Assembly: GCA_900642245.1 (NCBI GenBank)
Contig: CAAAJI010000004.1
Location: 356,151-420,150 of the forward strand
Length of the DNA: 64,000 nt
Direction of reading: 5' to 3'
DNA from: Fragilaria radians
Lineage: Eukaryota > Bacillariophyta > Fragilariophyceae > Fragilariales > Fragilariaceae
Below, piece by piece: positions 1 to 10,914 of the stretch. Below the pieces are notes generated by a model, which saw nothing but the letters and a program-made list of their open reading frames with translations, searched no databases and was not told the DNA's origin. Every line of letters starts with the position of its first letter. The stretch's first letter is position 1. A program made the position numbers and the translations under genes.

Positions 1-2900
1 GAATATTTTGATCCCTTAATCTCTTCTGGATACTCCTTAGTCATTTGTTCAATGTATTCCTTTTTCTTCAATTTAACTTTCTTTGGTATTGTGTAATCAA
101 GAGGCATTCCCAAATAATTATGCGTTTTTCTCTTAAAGCCTTTACACTTCCTAAATTCTTATCCCCATACTTCTTTTCTAACCATTCTATAAATCTATCA
201 TTGACTTTATGATCTATATGGCTCGACTTCAGGTCATCTACATGCCATGTCACCATGTGTCTACTTCCATTAATAACTTGATTTGCTACGCATGGATCGT
301 ATGGATTGATCTTAAATCCAATTTCCTCAAGATCTGTTCTCAACTTTTGATAAAACAATAGTGATGCTTGGAGCATTCCATAAAGTGCTTTTATCACTGA
401 ACATAAACAACTTTTTCTCCATTTTCAATGCTAAATCTCTTTGTATCTCTGTTGATCTAACAAGATTAATATTTCAGCCAATTTTCCTTTAATTCTCATA
501 ATAATTTTCTCTTTGGTATCTTTGATTTCAGTTTGCACAAAGGCATTAGGTATATCCACTGTAATTATGTCTTGTTGTTGATCGGCTTCAATAGCTGCTG
601 TAACTAAAATTGCCTTGGTCAATACAGTAGGACTTATTGTATCCTCTTTTCCAATATAACGTCTCTGTGTGCTACCATTTGCACAGGTTCTTGCCTTAAT
701 TCTTCCATCTTTCTTTTTGACTAAACCTATTGGAATATCTATTGCCCGTCTCTTTTCTTGATGTGCCAATGTTTGAATGCTGATTGAGTTCATAACCTTC
801 CTTCCAAAACGTTTAATTCGTTGCTCTAGATTATTAGCACTCGTGAATTGATAGAATTGATTGTGGAATTTGGTGATCTTCATTGCTCCTACTTGCGCAT
901 TCCCATACTGATATTCAATTGCTTCTTGTGCTTGTGTTAATAAAAGGCATTGATGTAGGTTAATTTTAGTTGGTGGTTTGGACTGTCTTCCTGATCTTGT
1001 TGTTCTAATGTTTATATCCCTAGAAGTGTCCTGTTGTGTGGGTTCATTGATCAGAGTTTCTTGAATGTTATTTGAATTACAGCATCTTCCAAAACATGGC
1101 AAATAATTTGCACATGGGCTTAGCCATACCATATATTGAATTTTAAAAGCGATAATTGAATAAGTCTGCATCACCTCTTCCAATTCAGGTGATTCCCAAT
1201 TCTGCATGATACTTATCCCAATAAGTTGCCCAATTTGCTCAGAAATTTGACGAGCACTAACTTTCACAGCACAGCCTTGTCAATTGAGAAAAATGCACAT
1301 TCATCCATTCTTCCTGTCACCTTCCAACTAAGATTATTGCAAAATCTTTGATTTCCTTTTATCAAGATATGCCCCATTTTACAATGAGCTTTTTCAACTT
1401 TTACACTTTTTATGCTTGTGTTGTTAACACTGCCTTCAATTTGACTGATGCATCTAAGCCTCATTCCAAAGTGAATGCCTTGTGAAGTGGGAATCTTGAT
1501 GTTAACGGCAAGTTTTAATTCTTCCTTCTTTAATTTTAGACCATCTGAATAGTCTTCTATAGTTCATTCCTATATAATCAGCTGGGTTAAAGTGCACAAA
1601 TTGAACCTGGCTTTAGGGAGCAGTGCCACATTGGTTAACTGTACTTGCCTCCGATCATTTATTCCGTCAAAACAAGCTTATCTAATCAGATCACCTCTGA
1701 TGTTATATTGCCCCTCTTTACCGTTCACCATGGTAAGAAAATTGTATCCATCGGATTCTTGTTTATTCTCTTGGGTGTCATGTGCACAGTTGCAGCTGAG
1801 TGGGCAATCAAAATGTATGATTGATAAGCCAGTGAATTGCTGGTTATTATCAAAAGAACTTCAGCATCCATATTTGCAAGTGCTTCCAACTCATTCTTCT
1901 TTCCAATTGGCTTCAATCCGGTTGGTTGCTTATACTTATTTTCTTCTTCATGCTAGCATTGTGCAGCTCCAAGACCGATCTTCCCGCAATTTATACATCT
2001 ATTTACATTCCTCTTTGACTTGTTTTGACCCTCAGGCCTTTCAGGGCCTTTATCCGAGCATTGATTGGCACACTGCTCCCTTTTACCACAACGGAAGCAT
2101 TCTCCATTGAAGACATTTAACGACACCTCACCAGCTTCCCTTTGATTGCTATGACTCTTGATCTATTGATTTGCCTGAAATGTTGTCCCATCGCAATTTC
2201 CAGGTCCAACAAGGGGCAAGTTCACTCCCTTTTGCACTTTGAATAGCCGTAAACACTGATTGCTATTCATCCAGCGCGTATTGCAATCATGTCATCTTCG
2301 TCAATTTTTGTCTCCTAGTACCAAAAGTTGCTCTTGACAAGGCAGGTTCAGTTGCTTTCTTCGTTCTTATCTTTTTTAGTTGTTGGCGCATCTCTATGTT
2401 TGATATGGTATCCTCTGGGCGGTATTCTTTCATAAATCCTTGTACCACTAGATAGGCATGTCCTCCCGGCCATTGTCTCTTAACAGATTTACTGACTAAA
2501 CCATTTTCACTTATTTCATAAAGGCCACGGTGAAGAAAGACTTGGCAGCTTCATTTTGTTTATTAGCCTTCCACTGGACCTGCCCAGCTCCCTACCCATA
2601 TCCAAAGGAGTGGTGTGTGATTCTGAAAGGTTTGGGGTCTCTTTCTTCATTGTTGGCTTTTCTGAAACCAGCTAAATATCCGTATGCTTTAAATATTTTC
2701 CTTCATTGCTGAAATGTGTGGTGATTGTTATTCAATGCCAGAATGTCACCCATGCTCGTTCTTATCATGGCTTTGTTCATCTTCAACAAAATAGCATTTA
2801 CTTATTGAAAGGTTTAAGCTACAATCCTCCCAATCTGCTGTTATCCTCAATTGTGCTTTGAAGTATGCTAGATAACTAATAGACTTGTTAACTCTCATTA
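1..2900 (-). mobile_element. Decayed Ty1/copia retrotransposon (CoDi-like), runs off the window edge
   Basis: Minus-strand pieces appear in copia order. Gag spans about 2500-2110. A zinc knuckle lies at about 2060-2105 and reads C-x2-C-x4-Q-x4-C, so the His is replaced by Gln. The protease site at about 1779-1804 reads HSAATVHM, with the catalytic Asp position occupied by His. A GAG-pre-integrase segment lies at 1270-1464 (KAHCKMGH). Reverse transcriptase spans 1267-70, with KARTCANGSTQR, DIPNAFVQT and WHVDDLKSS. The integrase core expected between pre-integrase and RT is missing: RT linker sequence follows almost directly. A frame break near 400-430 splits RT. The element is therefore a relic with no intact reading frame, and its RNase H end lies outside the window. 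Family assignment is from motif order; the CoDi link is by resemblance of WHVDDL. Confidence 0.85.
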
Positions 2901-2999
2901 CAAAGAGATTTTAATTCATAGTTTTAGAAACTTGCTAATTCTGATTCTGTCATGCCACCTCTAGACTTGTGTGAAAACTCTACATGGATGTTTGAAACC

Positions 3000-4900
3000 G
3001 ACTGTAATAAGAATATACAGTACTCCCAACATACACACAGACAACAAAAGAAATAGCCAAATATGTGGGCTGATCTTAAAATTTTGGATGAATACCCGAT
3101 TCTCACCAGTGGTGCTACTAGTCCCAGAGGACCCACCAATACACGTATCTGGGACATATGGGAGAAGAGGGTTGACAATTACGTCATACGCAAAGAATTA
3201 CTTTGAAAGAATATCAAGAATGCATACTCCCTGATTTGGGGTCAATTCACTGACATCGAATGCGGTAGAAGGTTCAGGCAAGAAATACCGTTGTAATCAT
3301 CTCAGTAATGAGAGATACAATTGAATTTCTCAAGAACTTTAAAGATATTATACATCACTATCAGATAATGCTTAGCTCATCTCATCCATGATGCAATGAG
3401 ATGCCTTTACGTGTTCTCTTGTTGAGACATATGGCTACAAACAGTTCATCAATCTGACCGATATGGTGAATCATACTGGAGGCGTATATGGAGCCGAACC
3501 AGGATTGCTTGACCTAGTAGCAACCATACAATGCAAGGCTGCTATCTATCTTTGTGATGTTGAGCAGGTTGAGGTTAGAGAGTAATATATAGCTGTGGTG
3601 TTTGTGCTTGGGGCTGATAGGAACCAATTTGGGCAGCTCATTCACAAGGTGCAGAATTACTTTCTACAAGGTAAGGATGCATATTGCAAGACTTTATCAG
3701 CGGCTTACCACCTGATAACTAACTGGAGGAACACTCAGAAAACCACAGGACCATCCAATGATGGAGTATCACTTACTACCATCAATAAGAAGCTTTAGAC
3801 AATAAAATGTACTCAATGTGACATGAACACTACACACAACTTGGATGCACAAGGAACAAAAAAAAGGCACAAGTCAGCCTACTAACTGAACCTCAGATAG
3901 TGCTGATGACTCTTTTACAAGACTCATCAAATTTGCAGTTCTGCCAAATTGCTGAGGTAAAATTGACTGTGGTTACCCTCACTACCAAACAACGTTGCAA
4001 ATAACTGGGTCCCTCGGGATATCCAATCTACAAATTGTTATATTTAGTGATGAAGGACTTAAAATAAAAAAACATCCGCGAATCCAAGATAACAATTGAT
4101 TTTTGCTACACAACTGGTGTCACAAGTAGGAACCGGATTGGCAATCTTGAGGGATATGGCACCATCTGGTACCACCCTAAAGGTATCTCTGGTTAGAGTA
4201 CAAGAACATGGAAAAATTGTACCTACAACAGTAAAAACGGAAGCCAGTTCATTGATATAAAAATAGACAGAGGCGAATTAGTGGTCAAGCAACCTGAGAA
4301 AGGCTTGTTTTACTTTGATACTGAGATGACAAAAAGCGAAAAAGCAATCAATGGGCTGACAAGCGTATGAATAATAAAGTCAGAACGTTATTTCACTCTC
4401 TACTCAAACCAAAACTATTCAGACCAAAACGCCAAGCATAATACTTTTATAATAGAATCCTGGAAAACTTGGCGTGAAAACAAGCTTGTCCAAAATAGAT
4501 AAATGGATCATGTTTTCAATACTACAAAGGGTCATAGAGATGATCAATTAACAATATCTTTTACCAATGTATGTGATCACCAAGCAAAGACATTCTCATT
4601 CTCATTAGCACTGATAAATTTTCCCCCAAGTTGACATTTAGGAGGACCAACCTGTTTCACGATGTATCTTGTTTCCAGAGAAACTATTGGGATCTTTACC
4701 AATGTCAAGTAAATCAGGCCCATAAGTTAGCAATATTGCAAATTAAAATGTGACTACTAAGCCAAAGTTTACTTCAAATAGACTTGGCAATACTCGGCTA
4801 TTGTATGCTGTGATGCGATGTTGTAAGTCAGATGAAAAAGATATTTGAGGTGATGCTTTCTTCTTTAAGGGAACACTAATGGAAGCAATACAATACTTCA
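3000..4900 (+). mobile_element. Second decayed Ty1/copia element, opposite orientation
   Basis: Plus-strand gag fragments occur in several frames. They include NAYSLIWGQFTD at about 3216-3254, INLTDMVNHTGG near 3450-3490, and VFVLGADRN with the following 50 residues at 3601-3798, a typical copia gag block ending in AAYHLITNW. Remnants of a CxxC knuckle lie near 3810. Protease/pre-integrase-like text follows (GLFYFDTEM at about 4303-4329). Weak pol similarity continues to about 4900. Frames are broken by many stops. The element is truncated before RT. Its gag start faces that of the neighbouring minus-strand relic, so two insertions sit head to head. No LTRs were recognised. Confidence 0.75.
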
Positions 4901-5073
4901 AATTTTGATTTCGTTTTGTCTTTTTTCAATGAAGTTAGTCAGGCTGCTAGTTTAACCCCCTGTTTCTGTTGCGAGATTTCCAGACATTTCCACAGATAAA
5001 TTGTCATTGACAAAGTGGTTGCATCGTTCACAACGGTATTATTCTCAACCAAACAAGGCGATAGTGCGTAGAC

Positions 5074-6915
5074 ATGTCATTTAGTGCTTTATCTCTACGA
5101 GCTAAAATTCATAGCGAGGGAACAGAGACAGAAAAGAGACTGGCAAGTCTTTTATTTGATGAAACGATTCAAGTAATGTCGACGTTCGAAATGAATCAAA
5201 TCGCATCCCTTTCTTACGGAGACGAGCCTTGTGAACAGATATTTGATTTACTGACAGAGGTAATGGCACATCCTATGGAATTCTCTGTACTATCGGTGGA
5301 AAAGGCGTTGGTGATCTCCAGGCATTTACTGATTTACGGCTCAGAAAAGACTGTTAACTCTTGCTGGGCGTTGGGTTCATACGTGTCGAAGCTCTGTGAG
5401 TTCAATACCGTTTTGCTCGCACAGCAGCAGCAAGGTATAGGAAGTTGGTGGAATTCAGTGAAGGGTGGGGCAGTCGATAAAGGCTTTCCTGTTCGTGAAG
5501 CTGCTAAAGCATTGAGCATCCTCATAGGAGATGCTGCTCGAATTCAACAATTACGAAATGATAATGCTGATCCAAACTCACTCGTTCCTGTGGGATCTTC
5601 TGAGAAGCTTGGTTTTGTTTCGGACGAAATTCGTCATTACATGCTGCAAAAACGAATGAAGGAACAATCTCTTCAATTGACGCGTTCCAATCTTGTCAAA
5701 AGTGAAGGTGGTTTTGGGGCTGGATTTAATGCTGCAAATGGTCAGACTGTCGTCGGAGCGGCACATACTTACGAAGAAATGCTAGCACGAGCTGAAAGAG
5801 AGTCGAGAAAGTTTACAGAGACAGGTCCCATACATTACAAGCCACCTTCACGCTCACCGACAACAGCCGAAAAGAAAAAGCCTTCATCTGCTCCTCCCAT
5901 TATCGATCTTTTAGATCTTAATGCTCCATTGCCGGTACCAACTGCTTCAAAAAGCAATGTAGAAGTAGATTTACTGGGATTTGATAACTTAGCCTTGACC
6001 TCTGCTCCAGCTACTCAGCCTACCATGATTGATATTTTTTCATCACCAGCACCCATCTCTACCAATGCCCCTGTCAATGACTTAATTGGAGGATACCCTG
6101 GGATTCTTCAATTACCGCAAAATGATCCTTTCTCTGGAGACTTGATGTCCATCCCATCAGCTCAAAATACAAGTGACGTATTAAACCTCTTGTCTTTACC
6201 TACTCCTCCATTAATGAATGCAGACGTTTCGGGAAGCGATGGTCTGTTGAATATGGTATCTGCCGCGACCTCACAATCAGAAATTCTCTCGACCGCTCCT
6301 AAAATGGCTTCGAATGTAGACAAATTTTCCGTATTTGATGACATTACCCCAACTGATCCAGTAAGCCAAAGCAACATTTACATAAGGGAAAACGTAGAAC
6401 CAGCAGTAGCACTACCCCCGATACCAGATGATGCTCCACCTCCATTGCCATCTGATCCACCACCTCCACCACCCATAGATGGATATGATTCGAATTCTAA
6501 AACCGGATTTATGCTGGGCGGAAGCGGAATTACTCCTCTATACGGGGCACAACCAATGGGAGGATTTCCAGTCATATTGGGAGAAGTGCGAGAAACTCCC
6601 TTCAATCCTATTGCATCATCTACAGAATACTCTCAGAAGTATGAAGCGAACATATCAGTTTTCGGTGAAATAGGAAGTACTATAAAACAAGATATGATGA
6701 GCGGAACGATGGCCTATCGTTTCGACCCGCCAGGTCACGGAGGACTTTCCTCCGGTGGCAATCTCCAATTGACCCAAATGTCTTACCCATCAGAGTTGCC
6801 TCCACCTCTACCCGTCTTCGAAACTTCGTCATTGTCCATTGCTCCTAAATATGGAGATATCAGTGATGAAAATAGTGGATTTTTCATGGGCGGTTCTAGT
6901 GGCACGGGCTTATAA
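5074..6915 (+). CDS. ENTH/ANTH-like endocytic adaptor with proline-rich tail (613 aa)
   Basis: Residues about 1-150 form a helical N-terminal domain like the ENTH/ANTH/VHS superfamily (block VEKALVISRHLLIYGSEKT at about 74-92), which binds phosphoinositides or cargo on endocytic and trans-Golgi membranes. The rest is low-complexity and carries adaptor-type short motifs: a clathrin-box-like LLDLN at about 279-283, DLLGFD at about 299-304, and NDPF at about 350-353 (DPF binds AP-2 ears). Polyproline runs lie at about 450-473 and near the C-terminus, possible SH3/WW/profilin ligands. This suggests a clathrin-coat accessory protein. It might alternatively be nearest to AP-4 tepsin. Single exon; the first ATG follows about 170 bp of spacer after the copia relic. 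The domain class is inferred from pattern and was not searched. Confidence 0.75.
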   Translation: MSFSALSLRAKIHSEGTETEKRLASLLFDETIQVMSTFEMNQIASLSYGDEPCEQIFDLLTEVMAHPMEFSVLSVEKALVISRHLLIYGSEKTVNSCWALGSYVSKLCEFNTVLLAQQQQGIGSWWNSVKGGAVDKGFPVREAAKALSILIGDAARIQQLRNDNADPNSLVPVGSSEKLGFVSDEIRHYMLQKRMKEQSLQLTRSNLVKSEGGFGAGFNAANGQTVVGAAHTYEEMLARAERESRKFTETGPIHYKPPSRSPTTAEKKKPSSAPPIIDLLDLNAPLPVPTASKSNVEVDLLGFDNLALTSAPATQPTMIDIFSSPAPISTNAPVNDLIGGYPGILQLPQNDPFSGDLMSIPSAQNTSDVLNLLSLPTPPLMNADVSGSDGLLNMVSAATSQSEILSTAPKMASNVDKFSVFDDITPTDPVSQSNIYIRENVEPAVALPPIPDDAPPPLPSDPPPPPPIDGYDSNSKTGFMLGGSGITPLYGAQPMGGFPVILGEVRETPFNPIASSTEYSQKYEANISVFGEIGSTIKQDMMSGTMAYRFDPPGHGGLSSGGNLQLTQMSYPSELPPPLPVFETSSLSIAPKYGDISDENSGFFMGGSSGTGL

Positions 6916-7342
6916 ATAAGCGTGTGCTGGTGTCCATTGGTAAGCGCACGATTTACCAATGTTAACTGAGTTTAAAACATGGTGTAATGAAAGCAAAGCT
7001 TCGGTTTTTAATAGTTTAGAGATGCGACTAAAGAGTTCTGTTTATCTGACATCTTTCTCGAATTATTCTGAAGGTTTTGAAACGTAGTTGATCTAACCCC
7101 ATATTCAAACAGAATATCTTGGCAAAATCCATATTGATATATTGTCTACCCTGGTGATTCAATATAATCGTTCAGATAAATTCCTATTAGGACCTCCTTT
7201 TATAGCTGAACGCATAATCGGTGGTAAGATGAAGATAGGTAGGTGAAAGGAAGCTCCTGTGTAACGAGTATACATTGCGACAGCTTTTCCCTTCTCCTCC
7301 AGATGCGTTCGAATTTTGAATATTGGCTAACATAGAACGATG
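6916..7342. other. Convergent intergenic spacer
   Basis: This 427-bp tail-to-tail gap separates the ENTH-like gene from HUS1. It should hold both 3' untranslated regions. The open frames in it are shadows, and I see no RNA gene or repeat. Confidence 0.5.
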
Positions 7343-8551
7343 TTATTTTTCTCCATGTGGATTGAGTTCGGTGGGTGACATGTAATGTACTGGCACATAG
7401 TAAGTGAAGAAACCCACAGATGGGGGGTTCAACAAGACATGGATGACTAGCATCTCTTGTTCTACCATACAAAGTAAGGCTGAACTTACTGTTTTCACCA
7501 TGTGTGCTTGCCAAAGGAGAGCTGCAGATAACTTTTTTGTATCCACCTTAAGGATGCAGGTTGCTGGTGTTGTGTCGGATAAGTTTGAAGCAGATCCTGA
7601 TTTAGTATCCTCCCAACGGGGAAGTAATTTTGAAAAGAAAGTCCGGATAGAAGCGCCATCGCCGTCAACACAGAGTGTCAATTCTCCAGCCATAGACCCT
7701 TCGAGGTATACTAATGTAATTTAATCAAGGTAAAAAATCAACCGGTTGAATCATCCAAGAAAATACGACATTGTTAGTATAGCCTTCCAAAATCTTGAAT
7801 AGAATAGGAGGGTAGGGTATGGAGACAAAGATATGACTTACCAACAGGAGAAATTGACTTTAATCGATCAACGACAACACGGAGTGGCTTTTCATTCGTG
7901 AGTTCCAGTTGAACATCAGGTAATTGAATCTGCGGTGGTAAATGATACCTTGCATCAATTGGAGGGGGGGAACAGAATATGGTTAGTGAAGGGAAGATGG
8001 GGGAATACAAAACGAAAAGAAAGACCAACGTACTGTATATCCCCCGTGCGCATGATTCGTACGGGTATGGCATGATAGACTTCGAATGCAGCAGATCCAT
8101 GGCATTTCCCATCAAGACATAGACATGGTATACCCCCATGACGTTTGGCAAGTTTCATGGTGGTTGTATGAAGGGACATGCTATGCGTATCATTACTTCC
8201 GCTGCCGCCACCGCCACTGGGGTGGCCATCTGAAGCAGAATTTGTTTGGCAAGAATAAGGTCCATCATGACGTTCTCCAATAACGCTTTGAATTGCACTT
8301 TTCCACTGCAATAAATCGATTTCAAATACAATAGCATTATCGGCAACACTCTCAATTCTGTGCGATAGAAAGATGCCACCATGAGTTTTCAACTCGGCAA
8401 AACAAGATATTCCATCGGCATCTCGACTTGAGAGTCTTAGATATTCAGGGTCTAGATATATAACAGCTTGAGAAGATATTTTAGAAATTGGACCAATCAA
8501 TGAGTATAATAAATGAAGTTGTTCTGAAGCGAGTTCAGCTTTGAATCTCAT
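7343..8551 (-). CDS. HUS1: Checkpoint clamp subunit HUS1 (330 aa, three exons)
   Basis: Exons on the minus strand are 8551-8034, 7948-7842 and 7710-7343. Donors are GTACGT and GTAAGT, acceptors GCAAG and TTAG, and the phases join cleanly (518+107+368 nt). HUS1 is part of the RAD9-RAD1-HUS1 (9-1-1) ring that is loaded at damaged DNA and activates ATR signalling in the nucleus. The start MRFKAEL matches the usual HUS1 N-terminus (M-[KR]-F-[KR]-A), followed by a PCNA-like first domain. HAIPVRIM and the LPDVQLELT / LKSIS block agree with the conserved inter-domain stretch, and GELTLCVD opens the second domain. The C-terminus (VPVHYMSPTE) is family-like. A Gly/Ser-rich insert near residues 112-122 is unusual. 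An upstream in-frame TTG is not used because MRF fits the family start. Length is somewhat above the 280 or so residues of animal HUS1. Confidence 0.9.
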
Positions 8552-8729
8552 TTGGAATTTTCCGTGGATTAACAAAATGTGTGTTTCTACAATCAAGTTT
8601 CATACATTAACCCAAAACTCTGTCATAGATGTTAGTACATCGTAAAAAAGTATGACACTTGATAGTGATGTGGAGATGTAGACGAAGAATTTCAGTTGAT
8701 AAAAAAGAGTTCCCTTGCATCACACTTTT

Positions 8730-9146
8730 TCACAAAAATGACTGATTGCTAGATTTTGAATTGCTATGTACTCCATGATTTGCCACACATGAAGCTATTT
8801 CAGTTTGATTCCCTTTCCCACAAACTCCATATTCCGGATCGATGATTAGTCTGTAGGTAACATGGTGCAGGGTTTGGTTATCTACACTTTCACGTTCCGT
8901 CGAATACTCCTTCTCAGTTTCTTTACTTCCTCTTCTCAAAAAAGCTACCCAGTCACATTGTATGGCACCACATAAAAGACACCTAACATCCTTTTCATCA
9001 AAATAATCTTGTTGATTGAGGTCCTTGGTCGAAACTACAGCCGCACGACCAACGTTTGCCATCCCCAGGTTAACAGAAAGAAGAGTAATGTGTTGGGTCC
9101 AAATGAGCAGATAGTCCTTTTCACTGGTTAAGAAAACGTTAATCAT
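8730..9146 (-). CDS. Hypothetical protein (138 aa), possibly incomplete
   Basis: This open frame begins with ATG on the minus strand, 178 bp upstream of the HUS1 start. The product is mixed hydrophilic, with a VRCLLCGAIQCDW segment (CxxCx4C) and further Cys, but no recognised domain. A second ATG gives MANVGRAAV. Composition looks more coding-like than the surrounding shadows, yet there is no family match I can name and no splice evidence tying it to other exons. It may be a small lineage-specific gene or chance. Confidence 0.35.
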   Translation of the reverse strand: MINVFLTSEKDYLLIWTQHITLLSVNLGMANVGRAAVVSTKDLNQQDYFDEKDVRCLLCGAIQCDWVAFLRRGSKETEKEYSTERESVDNQTLHHVTYRLIIDPEYGVCGKGNQTEIASCVANHGVHSNSKSSNQSFL

Positions 9147-10710
9147 AGGGTAAAATTATAACGTATTTGGAGAGGATGTACTATCTCAATAAACAGGTTT
9201 TACAAGTCCTTTCGCTGGATTTCGATTTTCATTTGATAGAAGCTTGATCAATATTCTATTTTCCTGTTTAAGTTGAGAATGAGCTGTATGAGTGCAATTA
9301 CCCCTCTATATTTTGCAGAAAATAATTAAGTATGGGTGGCACAGAGGAAGAATGTTTGGCCAATAAAACGAGTTCTAGAATCAATTTTGTGCTACAAAGA
9401 TGTTGCAGAAGGTAAAAAGATGATATTGGGTTGGATTAAATGAATCCACTTTCACAGAATAGAGTCAATCTGTGTGTGTATGAAGTAGTAGCGGTAAAGG
9501 GGAATACGTGAAAGGTTCCAATAGCAACGGCTGTGTTGAAGGTAAATTATGCCATATTCTGCCTCTTTTTTGCTTAGAGCAATACTGCTTCACTTTTACA
9601 TTAGCAAGAAATAAGGCACTCATCGATAATTATTGAATATCCATATATATATGCCCCTTTTTCTGATGCATGCTTATAGTCAACAAGCAACCCCAGTTGA
9701 ATTGTTGATGGTGCTAGGTTTAACTGTTGTGCTCCACACTGATATATCAACATTGTACAGTCATTTTCTTGCAAATGTCATTTTGAATGAAGCAGGAATT
9801 TCCAGAAGACAGCTGTTAACTAGACAGAAATTCTGATAACTGTTTAGTTGCACTGAAAGTCCGGACCAGCTTGCCTCAGCATGAATTGATTTTTCTCTGA
9901 TGATTATACTTAACTCTAGCATGTATCAAAAGTAGGCTTAGCAAATATTGCATACTCATGAGAGTACAGCTCCTACATTCCATCTTAGACGCTGCGGGAA
10001 GCTTGTGACTGGAGTGGTTTCCAAATGATGCACACACAAAAGCGGAACCACTTGATGCATTGATGATCAAATCTCCTTTTGTCAGAGTGAAATGATTGTC
10101 AAATGAATAGCAAAGATAATCTCTCTAATCATGAAGTTTTCACGTCACTCCTGCACTCTATACCAGCGACCTTCAGGAGAGTACCTGGTGAGATTTTCAT
10201 CATGTGTCATGATAATTGCATGTGTTTCCATTCTATACTCAAAGCTCACACTCTTCTTTAACTCATCTGTTTGCATGAATTTCCCGCTTTACAGGGAAAG
10301 ATCTGAAGTAAGGTTCAGCTTGTGCTTCAAAGTCACTAAGCCATAGCAGCAAACCTATCAGTAGAATTGCTGTAAAATTCTATAGGCCGCTCAATGAAAA
10401 GATGACTGCTAGTTTGCAAGGTACCATTTTTTCCTTTGATGCAACAATATATATGATCTCAGCATTTATGTAAAGTTACTCTAGGTTTTAAGAGGAATTT
10501 GATATCCCAGCCGATTTTTTAGGATAACTAGATCATGATATCAAGTTCCTATGATGTTTTGAAACTCATTTTATTATGGATTTTTATCCATCCTACTTCT
10601 AGAGAAAGATTAATCAGGCAGACTCATTAGCCAAAATAAAATTTGGAAAGATGACATTGGGAGTTGGATTCTGGGAAATGTAATTTAAAAAATGGTAAAA
10701 TATTTCTTGG
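9147..10710. other. Intergenic, no gene seen
   Basis: AT-rich spacer of about 1.6 kb. The short frames (for example at 9633-9836 and 10131-10346) have non-protein-like composition and no splice signals that extend them. Confidence 0.5.
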
Positions 10711-10713
10711 AGG

Positions 10714-10717
10714 AAAA
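10714..10717 (-). terminator. T4 tract, probable Pol III terminator of tRNA-Ser
   Basis: On the minus strand four T residues follow the tRNA 3' end after about 10 nt. This is the minimal Pol III stop signal. Confidence 0.5.
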
Positions 10718-10727
10718 GATTGACTTG

Positions 10728-10808
10728 CGGGTGAGACAGGATTCGAACCTGCGAGGCTTGCGCCATTGCATTTCAAGTGCAACCCGTTAACCACTCCGGC
10801 ACTCACCC
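10728..10808 (-). tRNA. tRNA-Ser (anticodon TGA, reads UCA)
   Basis: The minus strand folds as an 81-nt class II tRNA. The 7-bp acceptor is GGGTGAG/CTCACCC with discriminator G. The D stem is CCG/CGG with GTGGTTAA in the loop. The anticodon stem is TTGCA/TGCAA around loop CTTGAAA. The variable arm GGC-GCAA-GCC is long, as in serine tRNAs, and the T arm is GCAGG-TTCGAAT-CCTGT. There is no intron and no encoded CCA. A TATA-like TATATATA lies about 25 bp upstream of its 5' end, in the 106-bp gap shared with the divergent gene at 10915. Confidence 0.95.
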
Positions 10809-10830
10809 TTACTTATAGTCGACTTTCATT

Positions 10831-10842
10831 ATGTATATATAC
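10831..10842. promoter_or_regulatory. TATA-like element between tRNA-Ser and the divergent gene
   Basis: TATATATA sits about 25 bp before the tRNA 5' end and about 75 bp before the ATG at 10915. Because it is self-complementary it could serve either direction. Confidence 0.35.
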
Positions 10843-10914
10843 ACTCTGCAAAAGCAACAATACCTCTTTGCGCCATCTTTCTCATACTTTTTCGATCAAA
10901 TCATCATCAAAGTA

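Noticed and set aside
1592..2110. 172-codon plus-strand open frame
   Set aside because: It lies antisense to the zinc knuckle and protease of the copia relic, which explain the sequence better.
6378..6605. Gly-rich antisense frame in the ENTH-like gene
   Set aside because: Shadow of the polyproline codons on the other strand.
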